The translations under genes and the position numbers were made by a program. From assembly GCA_905182985.1 (NCBI GenBank), contig CAJJDN010000178.1, positions 1 through 64,000 on the forward strand: a DNA stretch of 64,000 nt, in the 5' to 3' direction. Below, piece after piece: positions 47,628 through 59,251 of this stretch; the stretch's first letter is position 1; each line of letters starts with the position of its first letter. This DNA comes from Paramecium sonneborni (lineage: Eukaryota > Ciliophora > Oligohymenophorea > Peniculida > Parameciidae). The notes beneath the pieces are model-generated. The model had not been told where the DNA came from and searched no databases. It saw nothing but the letters and a program-made list of their open reading frames with translations.

Positions 47628-49714
47628 TCAATCTAATCTTCTGAAGATATATATGTAACCTTTATTCAAAGCAGGTTCTGTTATCTTAGCAACTTTAGAA
47701 TCATTATACAATATGCATTCTCCATACTTTTTATATATGATACATAATGTACAGATCTTCCTAAATGAACAATACAAGCTAAAGTATATAATAAAAATAT
47801 ACCAAATAATTCATATTTAGATGTTTGATTTTAGAATTGATCTTACTTCTACTATTATTAGGTTATATGATTCATTTCCTATTCTAAATCATGATTAAAT
47901 ATATAATCCATTGCTCTTTCCAGATTATTATCCTTTTATTTTAATCAACATATATTTATACTGTCCTAGATAATGCAAATCTGGCTTATTATGGACTGAA
48001 ACCCATTACAATTATTTATTCTACAAACTCTTCATTTATTTATTAACCATTCTCTTTTTATTATATTGGTTAATCTTAAGTTGGATCATCCAATGATCCC
48101 ATTATAAACATCATTGCAGCTTCTACATCATTCTTAAATTTTAGAAGTGCTCTTTTACATCTATTCTCACCTAATCCCATTCCCATTAAAGTTTATAAAT
48201 TATCTTCTGTATATTCCTATCCTTATTATTACTCTTTTAAAGTATCATTATCTTAGAATAAAGGCTCTTTAAATTCATTAAAATCAGAGAATTGCTCAAT
48301 CTTTATTGATGCATTCAATTTCTTAGCAACCCAATTCTTTTATACAAATCTTATTTCTGGTACAAATAAATATTTTGGAAATGTCTTAAAGTATTCTTAT
48401 TTTACAAATAATTAAAGAGATTAACATTTTGGACAAAACATTTCCACTCTTTCTCCTTCTTTTAATAATTATAAACATTTTTCAAAAGTTGTATCATACT
48501 CAGGTAAATCATTCAATTAAAATGGTTTCATATCTTCTGGTTTCATACTCTTTATTCTCTCTTCATATTTCAATTTCTCTTGTACATAATAAAGATCAAT
48601 TTAATCTTATGTTTGTTATTCAACTGCCACTTTAAATTCATAATTCTTAACAACATTCACTTTATGTCCTCCACAATTCACACATTTTATAAATGTTGTT
48701 TAATCATATGAAAACATAGAAGTTAACTATTATAATTTATAATATTTTTCCGTTTTCTAAAAAAATGGATTCAATAACTGCCAATATTCTAATGCATCCT
48801 ATAATGATTAGATAAGAAATTTTGATTACCTTTAGCAACCAAATATTTCAAATCATACAATCTAATACCATATTAATAAAAATCTTTTTAAACTCCTTCT
48901 GTGTCTAAAGAAGATTTAGATACTTTTTTTATTGAAAATTCACCACTGTTTAATCCATGATTAACTTTACTAATTTAACACAATATACAATTAACTGGTA
49001 ATTAAGTACAATTAAATTGATGTTCTAATGAATATAATTACTTAAATTCTGGAATACTAAAGAACACTTAAACAACTGAATTCATATAACAAGTATTTCC
49101 AATATTATCTATTCCTGTAAATTCGGGTCCAAAGATAAAATCTAACACCTATCCTTCCTCTATCGATTTACTTAATTATATAGTTAAAACAGCATCTAAT
49201 GTTAATTCAGCAATAGCTTTTTCTGTTTTTACTTGTTTTTCTATTTCAATACTATATGTGTCTAAATGTTCTTTAAGAAAGTTATCTATTACTTCATCAT
49301 CACATTTATAATCGCCTTTACCATCAGATGTAATAGTTTCTAATTTGACAACTAAATGATGTTAATAAGCTTTAGAATGTTTGACTGCATGATTATTTCC
49401 TCCTGATCCATCATACATTTTTCTACCACAACCAACATGTCCACAATATAAACATAACCATAAATTAGATGATAAATGACAACTTCTACATTTTTATAAA
49501 TTCTTTTCTACCAATGGCAGCTACTCCAATGATTATGTTAATTGTTATGTTAAGGACTATGCATATCTATACAACTTCCATTAAAACATTTCAAACAAAC
49601 TTATATTCCATTATCACTCTTAGCTTCCACAAAACATCTTGTACATTAATCCTTGTATATCATCTATCCCTATACTGACCATTTTATATGTTCACAAATA
49701 CTTGTCATCCCCAT
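47628..49714 (-). pseudogene. USP5: USP5/UBP14-like ubiquitin hydrolase with interrupted frame
   Basis: All parts of USP5 are visible in order. They are a variant zinc finger (CTRCFV..VCLKCFNGSC), a UBP zinc finger (KCRSCHLSSNLWLCLYCGH then DGSGGNNHAVKH), the Cys box NIGNTCYMNSVVQVFFSIP, two UBA segments (MGMGLGENRCKRALLKF and MGFSPQQARFALSR) and the His box CIVHLGRSVHYVSYI. USP5 disassembles free polyubiquitin chains. Introns at 47779-47802 (24 nt) and a 29-nt one near 47890-47918 are clear. Three further frame changes have no good intron: between the zinc fingers (near 49515), before the QDALEYW block (near 48800) and in a run of five A in the His-box region (near 47727). Each behaves like one missing base. 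It may be a decaying gene or a locus with sequence errors. Confidence 0.75.
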
Positions 49715-49829
49715 TTTAATTTAATTATTTAATTTCTTATTAGGATTACTATCTATATAATTAAATTACTTAATTTGAACTTAAAATAAATATAAATAAA
49801 TTGAATGAATAATTTTAAATTTGATTTTT

Positions 49830-50634
49830 ATGTCACTAGATAGAATCAGAAAGAGCTTTAAATCATTTCTAGGCTTTAATAATAGTCCTTAAAATGAACA
49901 CTCCTCTCAAGCATCCATATCCATTCCTCAAGAATTCAAATCCTCAAATTCATAATCATAATGTATTATCAAAAATAAATTTGTTTAAATTGAAAAAAAA
50001 TAAGAACGTATCAATCCTTACAAGAAATCTCTTGACCGCTTAAAAGAATACTATAAAACTATGGTCAAAGGAACAGATTTCACTAAATGCCCTACAATCT
50101 AATATTAGAATAATCAAGATGAAGTAATATTGCTCTCTATTAACTTTCAAGAAACCTGTTATTGATCACAAAATTAATAACCCTAGATGGAAGAGAGATG
50201 ATTAATCTTAAGAATCCTATTCATAGAGTTTAAAATAGAGTTCCCATTATGACATACCTTAACCATCTTTTGTTTAATTCCAAATCAAACCAACTAAAAA
50301 TTAAATCCATGATTCTTAGATCCTCTCATAATCAAGAGAAAAATAAGCATCAATTAATTTTTAAAAAAAACTATTTCTCTCCTATTTAGAAGATAAACCC
50401 ATCAATTATAAAGAATTTAATACAAATATTACAAATGAAGAAAAAAAAAAAAAATCATCTTAAATCTCCATTCGAAGAGCTGAAAGCACTACATTAGATG
50501 ATTTAGAAAGTTTAAAAGGTAGATAAACTATACAAAAACCAGAAAATAATTTAAACCAAAATGATGATGAAAATTTAAATGCATAAGAATCTATAATTAT
50601 TAAAAAATAGCCAATATCAAAATTTAGTAAATTA
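49830..50634 (+). pseudogene. duplicate 5' fragment of the NPF/Q-rich gene
   Basis: Same start, same 28-nt intron (50124-50151) and same frame as the whole gene at 51154, cut off at the N. Assembly artefact. Confidence 0.85.
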
Positions 50635-50635
50635 N

Positions 50636-51038
50636 TCGCCTTTACCATCAGATGTAATAGTTTCTAATTTGACAACTAAATGATGTTAATAAGCTTTAGA
50701 ATGTTTGACTGCATGATTATTTCCTCCTGATCCATCATACATTTTTCTACCACAACCAACATGTCCACAATATAAACATAACCATAAATTAGATGATAAA
50801 TGACAACTTCTACATTTTTATAAATTCTTTTCTACCAATGGCAGCTACTCCAATGATTATGTTAATTGTTATGTTAAGGACTATGCATATCTATACAACT
50901 TCCATTAAAACATTTCAAACAAACTTATATTCCATTATCACTCTTAGCTTCCACAAAACATCTTGTACATTAATCCTTGTATATCATCTATCCCTATACT
51001 GACCATTTTATATGTTCACAAATACTTGTCATCCCCAT
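50636..51038 (-). pseudogene. duplicate 5' fragment of the USP5-like locus
   Basis: Repeats the zinc-finger part of the locus at 49312-49714, including the unexplained frame change, and is cut at the N. Because it is the same DNA on two contig ends, it may or may not be an independent read-out of that break. Confidence 0.8.
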
Positions 51039-51153
51039 TTTAATTTAATTATTTAATTTCTTATTAGGATTACTATCTATATAATTAAATTACTTAATTT
51101 GAACTTAAAATAAATATAAATAAATTGAATGAATAATTTTAAATTTGATTTTT

Positions 51154-52633
51154 ATGTCACTAGATAGAATCAGAAAGAGCTTTAAATCATTTCTAGGCTT
51201 TAATAATAGTCCTTAAAATGAACACTCCTCTCAAGCATCCATATCCATTCCTCAAGAATTCAAATCCTCAAATTCATAATCATAATGTATTATCAAAAAT
51301 AAATTTGTTTAAATTGAAAAAAAATAAGAACGTATCAATCCTTACAAGAAATCTCTTGACCGCTTAAAAGAATACTATAAAACTATGGTCAAAGGAACAG
51401 ATTTCACTAAATGCCCTACAATCTAATATTAGAATAATCAAGATGAAGTAATATTGCTCTCTATTAACTTTCAAGAAACCTGTTATTGATCACAAAATTA
51501 ATAACCCTAGATGGAAGAGAGATGATTAATCTTAAGAATCCTATTCATAGAGTTTAAAATAGAGTTCCCATTATGACATACCTTAACCATCTTTTGTTTA
51601 ATTCCAAATCAAACCAACTAAAAATTAAATCCATGATTCTTAGATCCTCTCATAATCAAGAGAAAAATAAGCATCAATTAATTTTTAAAAAAAACTATTT
51701 CTCTCCTATTTAGAAGATAAACCCATCAATTATAAAGAATTTAATACAAATATTACAAATGAAGAAAAAAAAAAAAAATCATCTTAAATCTCCATTCGAA
51801 GAGCTGAAAGCACTACATTAGATGATTTAGAAAGTTTAAAAGGTAGATAAACTATACAAAAACCAGAAAATAATTTAAACCAAAATGATGATGAAAATTT
51901 AAATGCATAAGAATCTATAATTATTAAAAAATAGCCAATATCAAAATTTAGTAAATTAAATAAATAAGAACCAGAATTCAATCCATAAATACCTTAAATA
52001 GAAACAAAACCTGTTTCACCTAGTTCATTTCTAAATAAAGAAGAATAATAAAAGTTACCATCAGAATAATAATAATAAACAAATAATAAAATTTCTGATT
52101 TATAAATAGCACAATCAATTTAAGAAAAATAAGATAAATCTGAAATAGTCAAATAAGATCCTATTATTTCACAGAAAATAGAACCATAGCCGTAACAAAC
52201 TGTCATAGAAGTTAATCCCTTTACTTCTAATATTGAAAATCCACTTTTTAATGCACCTTGGTTAACTAATCAATAACCAATCTAAAATTAATCAACATTT
52301 AATCTATTTTAATCATAACCAGTATAAAATGAGTTTCAAGCTCCTTTTATTTAATCATAATAATAAACTGTCTTTCCATTTTAAAATTAAAATTAACCAC
52401 AATCAAAATAATAATAGTAAAATGTTTTCCAAAATGAAAACTTTTTCTCTTAATAAATGCAACTAACTTCAAATCCTTTTGTAACAAATTAAATTAGTTA
52501 AAATGTTTTCAATTAAACCATTCCTTTCTAATCCTAAACACCATTTTCATAAAATCAATCATTTTAATAAAGTTAATAATCATATACAAATGATTTATTT
52601 GGATTTGGTTAATAAAATAACAATAACAATATC

Positions 52634-52664
<31 letters not shown>

Positions 52665-52927
52665 TTTTATTTTCAACTAACTCTTTAGGTGGAGGATCTT
52701 TTTCAGCTGATGATTAAAATAAACCAAGAACTATTGATCTATTTTCAGCCTAACCAATCTAGAATTCTTAAAACTCTATGATGAATTAAAGTTAGGCAGC
52801 TAATTTATTTTCTTTAGATCAAAATACTTCTGCCTAATAATAAACAAATAAAGAATCTGATAGATATAAAAATAAATTTAAATAAAATACTGTTAAAAAT
52901 TATGCTGGTACAAAAAGATTAGAATGA
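51154..52927 (+). CDS. Q/N-rich protein with NPF and FxxF-type motifs, unknown
   Basis: 581 aa with one 28-nt intron (51448-51475). The N-terminus is basic (MSLDRIRKSFKSFLGF). The rest is Gln/Asn/Ser-rich and probably unstructured, with scattered NPF (VNPFTSN, SNPFVTN), NLFQ, DLFGFG and DLFS motifs and a poly-Asn run. Such short motifs are typical of endocytic adaptors, which bind EH and AP2 domains, or of FG-type nucleoporin-like tails. I cannot tell which. Divergent from the USP5-like locus (115 nt). Confidence 0.65.
52634..52661. repeat. AAT microsatellite coding poly-Asn
   Basis: A perfect trinucleotide run, in frame, giving eight or nine Asn. Likely length-polymorphic. Confidence 0.9.
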
Positions 52928-52981
52928 ATAATTACATATTTTAATATAGGATAAATGATTACTTTGAGAACATTAAAAAAC

Positions 52982-54610
52982 TCACAGTAGACTATATAAG
53001 TAATTACAAAATTAATTTAATTAAATTTGATTTTTTTTTTCTGAATCTGCAAATTCCATCATTTTATATATTTCTCCATCCATCAAATTACATTTTTCTT
53101 TAAGAGAATCCATGGCTAAAAGAAATTCTTCACAGGTTATGATAGGACATGATTGATTAAAAGTATAAAGCAATTTCTTCATTCCTGCAACAAAATTTGT
53201 TTAATTCTTTATAAACATATTATTTAGTTTATTTGTAGCCTTTTTCATAATGATTCTATCAGTTTCATCTTTGTACTCTAAGCCAAAAGCTTCATAAAAT
53301 TCACAAATGTCTACTTATCCTTTTTAATCTTTATCAAATAATTTTAAAAGTTTAAGAACATAACCAATATCAATGTTCAATGCTAAAAAACCTTTTCTTA
53401 ATTCTAAGACTGTTACTATTTGACTTTGATCTGTATCCATCCAATCAAAAAATTCTTCAAGTCCAACTTATTTTTTTTTCATTTTTTCTATAACTACTTC
53501 AATCAATGTTGGTTCAATTTATTCTTATCTTTCAACTTTTAATTGCTAATAAGTTGCTAAATCCTCTTCAATAAGTATAGCCATTTTGAACTCTTCAATA
53601 TCAACAGCTCCATCTTGACTTGTATCAATTAATCTCATCCAATTCATGATTTAATCAAATTAAGTTCCTTTCATGTATTTACTAAATGCAATAGCTAAAT
53701 CAGTAATTTATTTTCTTTAGACATCTTTTGGATAGCATTAATAATAAATCATCAAAGGATCTAATTTATATTGTCGTAGAACTTGTCTGAATTTTCTCAT
53801 GTCTTAAAGTATTCGTAATCCACTATTATTTTCTCGTAGAGCTAATAATTATTACGCAGTTTTATTAGGATTAAGACATTCTTTGAGATCAAATAAGAAA
53901 TCTTCATTTTTAATTTTATTTAATTGTTTGATATCAAAGTATTTCATAATAATAAAGATTTCATTTGATCCAAAGTCATTTTTCATAGACATTAAAAGAT
54001 CATCTGTAGTGATGTAACCTTTTTATTAGTAATCAATTTATTCTACAATTCCTTTAGGAGTATTTTTTAAACCTTTAAGATATTTAATAAATTTTTCAAG
54101 AACTCTTTCTTATATTTTGGCAGGATCATCTTAAGGTTAACCCATTTTCATTGCTTATGTATTGAGAATATAAGCATGATCTTCAGCATTGCATTTACAA
54201 TAGATGAGAACCCTATAGAATTCTTCTTTCATTATAAATCCACTACAATCATCATCAAAAAGTAATGCAATCTTTTAAAGTGTGATTCCGTCTATTTTCC
54301 CATCAAAAAATGAATCTAAAAATTCTTTATATTCTTAAATGGTCAATTTTCCTGTGAATCTTTTGTCTGCACATCTAAAAAGCATTTCAACTGTCATTCC
54401 TCTTTCATTACAACATTTTTATAATTCTTTCAATAGTTTTTCTCTTATGTATAATTAAGAAGTATTTGAAGCTAAGATTATTTCAAATTAAGGTATTCTC
54501 AATTCTTCATCAGCTGGCATAGCCAATTTAACTTTAAGTTCATTATTTTCTTACTCTAATTATTAAGCTTGTAACTTTAATTTTTTAATTGCATTTCGAT
54601 AATCTTCCAT
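52982..54610 (-). CDS. multi-EF-hand calcium-binding protein with N-terminal coiled coil
   Basis: 542 aa in one exon of 1629 nt. The first 30 residues are a heptad-type helix (AIKKLKLQAQQLEQENNELK). EF-hand loops are seen as DDDCSGFIMKEE (about 117), DTSQDGAVDIEE (about 328), DTDQSQIVTVLE (about 390) and DKDQKGQVDICE (about 424). The third lacks the central Gly and may bind poorly. Calcium sensors of this layout are common in ciliate cilia and cortex. No enzyme domain present. Convergent with the NPF gene (54 nt between stops). Its 5' two thirds are copied by assembly duplication 6. Confidence 0.85.
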
Positions 54611-54636
54611 TTATATTTATTTACATATATATAAAA

Positions 54637-54930
54637 TCAATCGATTTCATCAAGTTCAACTGATTATCCAAAGTTGGCTATAGTATTAATTTCTACTTAT
54701 TCACTTCCATGTTCACTAGCCCCATCAATACTTTTTTAATCTCCCTCTACACTTCTATGTTCACTATGTCCATCTGCAATTCTAGAATTATTTTCAGATT
54801 AATTATCAGATTACTTATCTGAAAGTTTCTCTGATTAATGTTCAGAATGCTAAGCTGATTACTAAGCAGATTATTGAGCAGATGATCTAACTTCACTAGT
54901 ATTTGATTAAGTATTGTAAGTTGATAGATG
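54637..54930 (-). pseudogene. duplicate 3' fragment of DNAAF1
   Basis: Same C-terminus and stop as the full gene at 55946, cut at the N. Assembly artefact. Confidence 0.85.
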
Positions 54931-54931
54931 N

Positions 54932-55919
54932 TATCAATTAATCTCATCCAATTCATGATTTAATCAAATTAAGTTCCTTTCATGTATTTACTAAATGCAA
55001 TAGCTAAATCAGTAATTTATTTTCTTTAGACATCTTTTGGATAGCATTAATAATAAATCATCAAAGGATCTAATTTATATTGTCGTAGAACTTGTCTGAA
55101 TTTTCTCATGTCTTAAAGTATTCGTAATCCACTATTATTTTCTCGTAGAGCTAATAATTATTACGCAGTTTTATTAGGATTAAGACATTCTTTGAGATCA
55201 AATAAGAAATCTTCATTTTTAATTTTATTTAATTGTTTGATATCAAAGTATTTCATAATAATAAAGATTTCATTTGATCCAAAGTCATTTTTCATAGACA
55301 TTAAAAGATCATCTGTAGTGATGTAACCTTTTTATTAGTAATCAATTTATTCTACAATTCCTTTAGGAGTATTTTTTAAACCTTTAAGATATTTAATAAA
55401 TTTTTCAAGAACTCTTTCTTATATTTTGGCAGGATCATCTTAAGGTTAACCCATTTTCATTGCTTATGTATTGAGAATATAAGCATGATCTTCAGCATTG
55501 CATTTACAATAGATGAGAACCCTATAGAATTCTTCTTTCATTATAAATCCACTACAATCATCATCAAAAAGTAATGCAATCTTTTAAAGTGTGATTCCGT
55601 CTATTTTCCCATCAAAAAATGAATCTAAAAATTCTTTATATTCTTAAATGGTCAATTTTCCTGTGAATCTTTTGTCTGCACATCTAAAAAGCATTTCAAC
55701 TGTCATTCCTCTTTCATTACAACATTTTTATAATTCTTTCAATAGTTTTTCTCTTATGTATAATTAAGAAGTATTTGAAGCTAAGATTATTTCAAATTAA
55801 GGTATTCTCAATTCTTCATCAGCTGGCATAGCCAATTTAACTTTAAGTTCATTATTTTCTTACTCTAATTATTAAGCTTGTAACTTTAATTTTTTAATTG
55901 CATTTCGATAATCTTCCAT
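54932..55919 (-). pseudogene. duplicate 5' fragment of the EF-hand gene
   Basis: Same start and frame as the gene at 52982-54610, cut at the N before the C-terminal EF-hands. Assembly artefact. Confidence 0.85.
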
Positions 55920-55945
55920 TTATATTTATTTACATATATATAAAA

Positions 55946-57196
55946 TCAATCGATTTCATCAAGTTCAACTGATTATCCAAAGTTGGCTATAGTATTAATT
56001 TCTACTTATTCACTTCCATGTTCACTAGCCCCATCAATACTTTTTTAATCTCCCTCTACACTTCTATGTTCACTATGTCCATCTGCAATTCTAGAATTAT
56101 TTTCAGATTAATTATCAGATTACTTATCTGAAAGTTTCTCTGATTAATGTTCAGAATGCTAAGCTGATTACTAAGCAGATTATTGAGCAGATGATCTAAC
56201 TTCACTAGTATTTGATTAAGTATTGTAAGTTGATAGATGAGAAGGTTCTTCATTATCAGATACATTATTATCATCCTATTATTCTTATTATTATCCTTAT
56301 TATTATCCTTATTATTATTATTATTCTTATTATTATTATTATTCTTCTCTGTATTTACGAATCATGTCTTTAAAATTCTAATGTTATCTCATATGTTCTT
56401 CTTCTTATTCTTTTTTGTACTTTTGTCTTTCTTCTCTTTCCAAATCTAATCCTCCTTTGGCAAAGGCTTCTGCAAATCCTTAAATTTAATATATTTATAT
56501 TTATACTTCTTTCATCATCAAATACAGGCCTATCATCCAAATATTTTAAAGTCTTTATTTTGTTTATAAAAGTCTTACGATAATGTTGAATTTGTTTTCC
56601 AGCTGTGTTATTCTAAAAATATAAAACTGATAATTGCGGAAGTTTTAAAAATATTTCATCCAAAACATTTGGATCATCTATTTTATTATCTGATACATCC
56701 AAAACTGATAAATTAGGCAAACAAAGCAATCCTTCTAAATCACTAAGTCCATTTAATCCGACTCTATTTCTTTTGATTTAAAGAGTCTATAATTTTTAAC
56801 ATTATTCCAAACTAAATATTTAAATATCTATACATACCCTTCAATTTTGGTTATCATATTATCACTAAGATTTAAATTGATTAGATCAGTCAACATATGT
56901 AAGTTTTCAATTTTTCTAATTACATTCTCCTACAAATATAAACATCTTAGAGATGCTAAACAATCAAGTCCTTTTGATAAATGAATGATATTACCTTCAA
57001 TATTGTTGAGGCCATTTCCTTCCAAATAGATAACTTTTAATCCTGTAAATTATTCAAGATTCTCGATCTTTTCAAAACCTTTATAATGAAGATAGAGACA
57101 ATCATTAAGTTCAGGTGTAGTGTAATAGAGTTTGAATTCCTTTCTTAATAGTTTTTTTAAGTAATCTTTAGTGATTCTTCTTTCTTCCTGTTACAT
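55946..57196 (-). CDS. DNAAF1: dynein axonemal assembly factor 1 (LRRC50/ODA7)
   Basis: About 390 aa; introns 56971-56994 (24 nt), 56812-56837 (26) and 56479-56506 (28, ends AAG). The opening [20 protein letters not shown] and [20 protein letters not shown], the leucine-rich repeats ([32 protein letters not shown]) and the cap [17 protein letters not shown] then RPVF are diagnostic. DNAAF1 is a cytoplasmic factor needed to build outer and inner dynein arms. The 24-nt intron is a multiple of three with no stop; it is called because removing it restores a normal LRR. After the LRRs comes a coiled segment, a poly-Gln run and a Ser/Glu/Gln-rich tail. Confidence 0.92.
56276..56346. repeat. TTATTA/CTTATT microsatellite coding poly-Gln in DNAAF1
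   Basis: Imperfect trinucleotide run. On the minus strand it reads TAA and GAA/GGA codons, i.e. Gln with a few Glu and Gly. It would be a string of stops in the standard code. Confidence 0.88.
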
Positions 57197-57356
57197 TATT
57201 TTATAATATAATATTATTTTAAAGAGTAGAATAATATAAATACAGAATTAAGGAGTGAGGAGATGATAAAAACTGAGTATTTAATAAAAATTGGCTAATA
57301 TTAAATAGATTAGAGAATATATTTGAAAAAAAAAGAAATAAAATAATTTAATATAA

Positions 57357-59175
57357 ATGGGTGATAAAAAAATAAAGATTGATGAATATAAGGAGATTCG
57401 TTTAGGTGGATTTTAAGCTAGATCACATAATTGGTGGGAAGAAGCTAATGGTGAAGAATCTGAGGAAGAAGAATAATAGGGATAAGAATGGAGATATTTG
57501 GAACATCATGGAGTTTTATTTCCTGCATTTTATAAGAGACATAATGTAGGTTTAATTTATGATGGGCAATTAATTGAGTTAACAGAAGAGTAAGAAGAGC
57601 TTTGTACATATTGGGCATAATCTATTGGATCTCCATATGAGAATAAGGAAATATATAGGAAGAATTTTGAATCTCTTATGTAGACAAAATTTAAAGGGTT
57701 TTAATTAGAGAAGGCTGATTTTACAAGGATAAAGGAATATTTGGAATAGCAAAGATTATTGAGATTAAATAAATCAGATGAATAGAAGAAATAAGAGAAA
57801 TTAGAAAGAGATTAAAGAGAATTGTTTTATGGATATGCCCTAGTGGATGGTTGTTTAGAGAGAGTTGGTAATTACACATTAGAATAGCCTACTTTATTTA
57901 AGGGACGAGGAGAACATCCAAAAGCAGGATTATTGAAAGCAAGAATACATCCAGAGGAATTAACAGTAAATTTAAGTATATAAGCTCCAGTACCTTAATG
58001 TAAATTACCTGGTCATTCTTGGGGTAAGATTGTACATAGAAATGATGTTACATGGTTATTTTCATATGTAGATTCAAGTATTAGGAAAGATAATCATAAA
58101 TATGTTTAGTTTGCTGCTACATCTAGATTTAAATAGATGAATGATAAGAGAAAGTATGAGAAAGCAAGAAGATTGAAAAACAGTATTGATTAAATAAGAG
58201 AAAATTATACTAAGAAATTATAATCAGATTCAATTAAGGAAAGATAACTTGGCACAGCTACTTATTTAATTGATAAATTAGCATTGAGAGTAGGTAATGA
58301 GAAAGATGAAGATGAAGCAGATACAGTTGGTTGTTGTAGTTTGAGAGTAGAACATATTAAATTGAAGGATGATGATGTTGTTGCATTTGATTTCTTGGGT
58401 AAGGATTCTATGAGGTATAATAATGAAGTTAAATTGGCACATTAAATATGGAAGAATCTTAAATTATTTATTAAAGGCAAATAACCAGAAGATAATTTGT
58501 TTAGTGATATAAGTGTAGATGATTTAAATGATTATTTAAAAAAATAGATGGAAGGACTTACTGCAAAAGTATTCAGAACTTATAATGCTAGTTTTACACT
58601 TTAATAACAACTTGATTTAGGAGGTGATCTAGATGGTCATTCCATTTAATAAAAAGTATTTTATTATAATTTACATTTTATAGGTTGATTTCTATGATAA
58701 TGCTAACAAATAGGTTGCTATCTTATGTAATCATCAAAAAACTATTTCTAAATAATTTGAATTAACTAAAAAGAAAATCAATACTAAATTAGAATGTATG
58801 AAATCATACATTCAAGAATTGGAAACTCATTATAAGAAGAAGAATCCTAATGAGTATGAAGAAGAAGTCTAATTAGAGGAGGGATCTTAAAAGAAAAATA
58901 ATGTATATATTAAGAAGTTTCCAGGATAACATGATAAAATTAAATAATTAATATAGAGGACTGAGGAGAAGTACTAAAAAGAATTGAAAGGTTTGGAAAA
59001 GAAAGAAGAAAATAAAGAAATTGCATTAGGAACATCAAAAACTAATTACAATGATCCTAGAATTAGTGTTGCATTTTGTAAAGTACATGATGTACCAATA
59101 GAAAGAGTATTTTCAAAAACATTAAGAAATAAATTTATTTGGGCTATGGCAACAGATTCTAATTGGAAATTTTGA
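57357..59175 (+). CDS. TOP1: DNA topoisomerase I (type IB)
   Basis: 596 aa with one 28-nt intron (58656-58683). Relaxes supercoils by a covalent 3'-phosphotyrosine nick. Family blocks are present: [20 protein letters not shown] at the start of the core, [35 protein letters not shown] with the catalytic Arg, [10 protein letters not shown], and YNASFTLQQQL. The linker is coiled. The C-terminal [19 protein letters not shown] carries the nucleophile Tyr near residue 554. The charged N-terminal domain of animal TOP1 is nearly absent; only about 50 residues precede the core. Nuclear location is inferred. Confidence 0.95.
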
Positions 59176-59251
59176 TTTTGATACCAGTCCATTTAATATC
59201 ATTGCATAATTTTATAATTAATTTATAGGTCTTCTTTTATTTTATATTATT

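Larger units (their letters stand above)
49312..51958. repeat. assembly duplication 5 (copies 49312-50634 and 50636-51958)
   Basis: 1323 bases repeated on either side of one N at 50635, apparently identical. Contains the 5' part of the USP5-like locus and the 5' part of the NPF/Q-rich gene. Same contig-overlap signature as the other pairs. Confidence 0.9.
53623..56239. repeat. assembly duplication 6 (copies 53623-54930 and 54932-56239)
   Basis: 1308 bases repeated on either side of one N at 54931, apparently identical. Contains most of the EF-hand gene and the 3' end of DNAAF1. Unmerged contig overlap. Confidence 0.9.

Noticed and set aside
47716..47732. A 17-nt intron (GTATC...AAAAG) in the USP5 His-box region
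   Set aside because: It would remove VSYIKK, which matches the conserved strand after the catalytic His. A missing A in the A-run explains the frame better.
2643..56239. Tandem gene duplications (coiled-coil, channel, TRIM-like, EF-hand, DNAAF1, NPF protein)
   Set aside because: Copies look identical and break exactly at N positions, which fits unmerged contig overlaps and not biological duplication.
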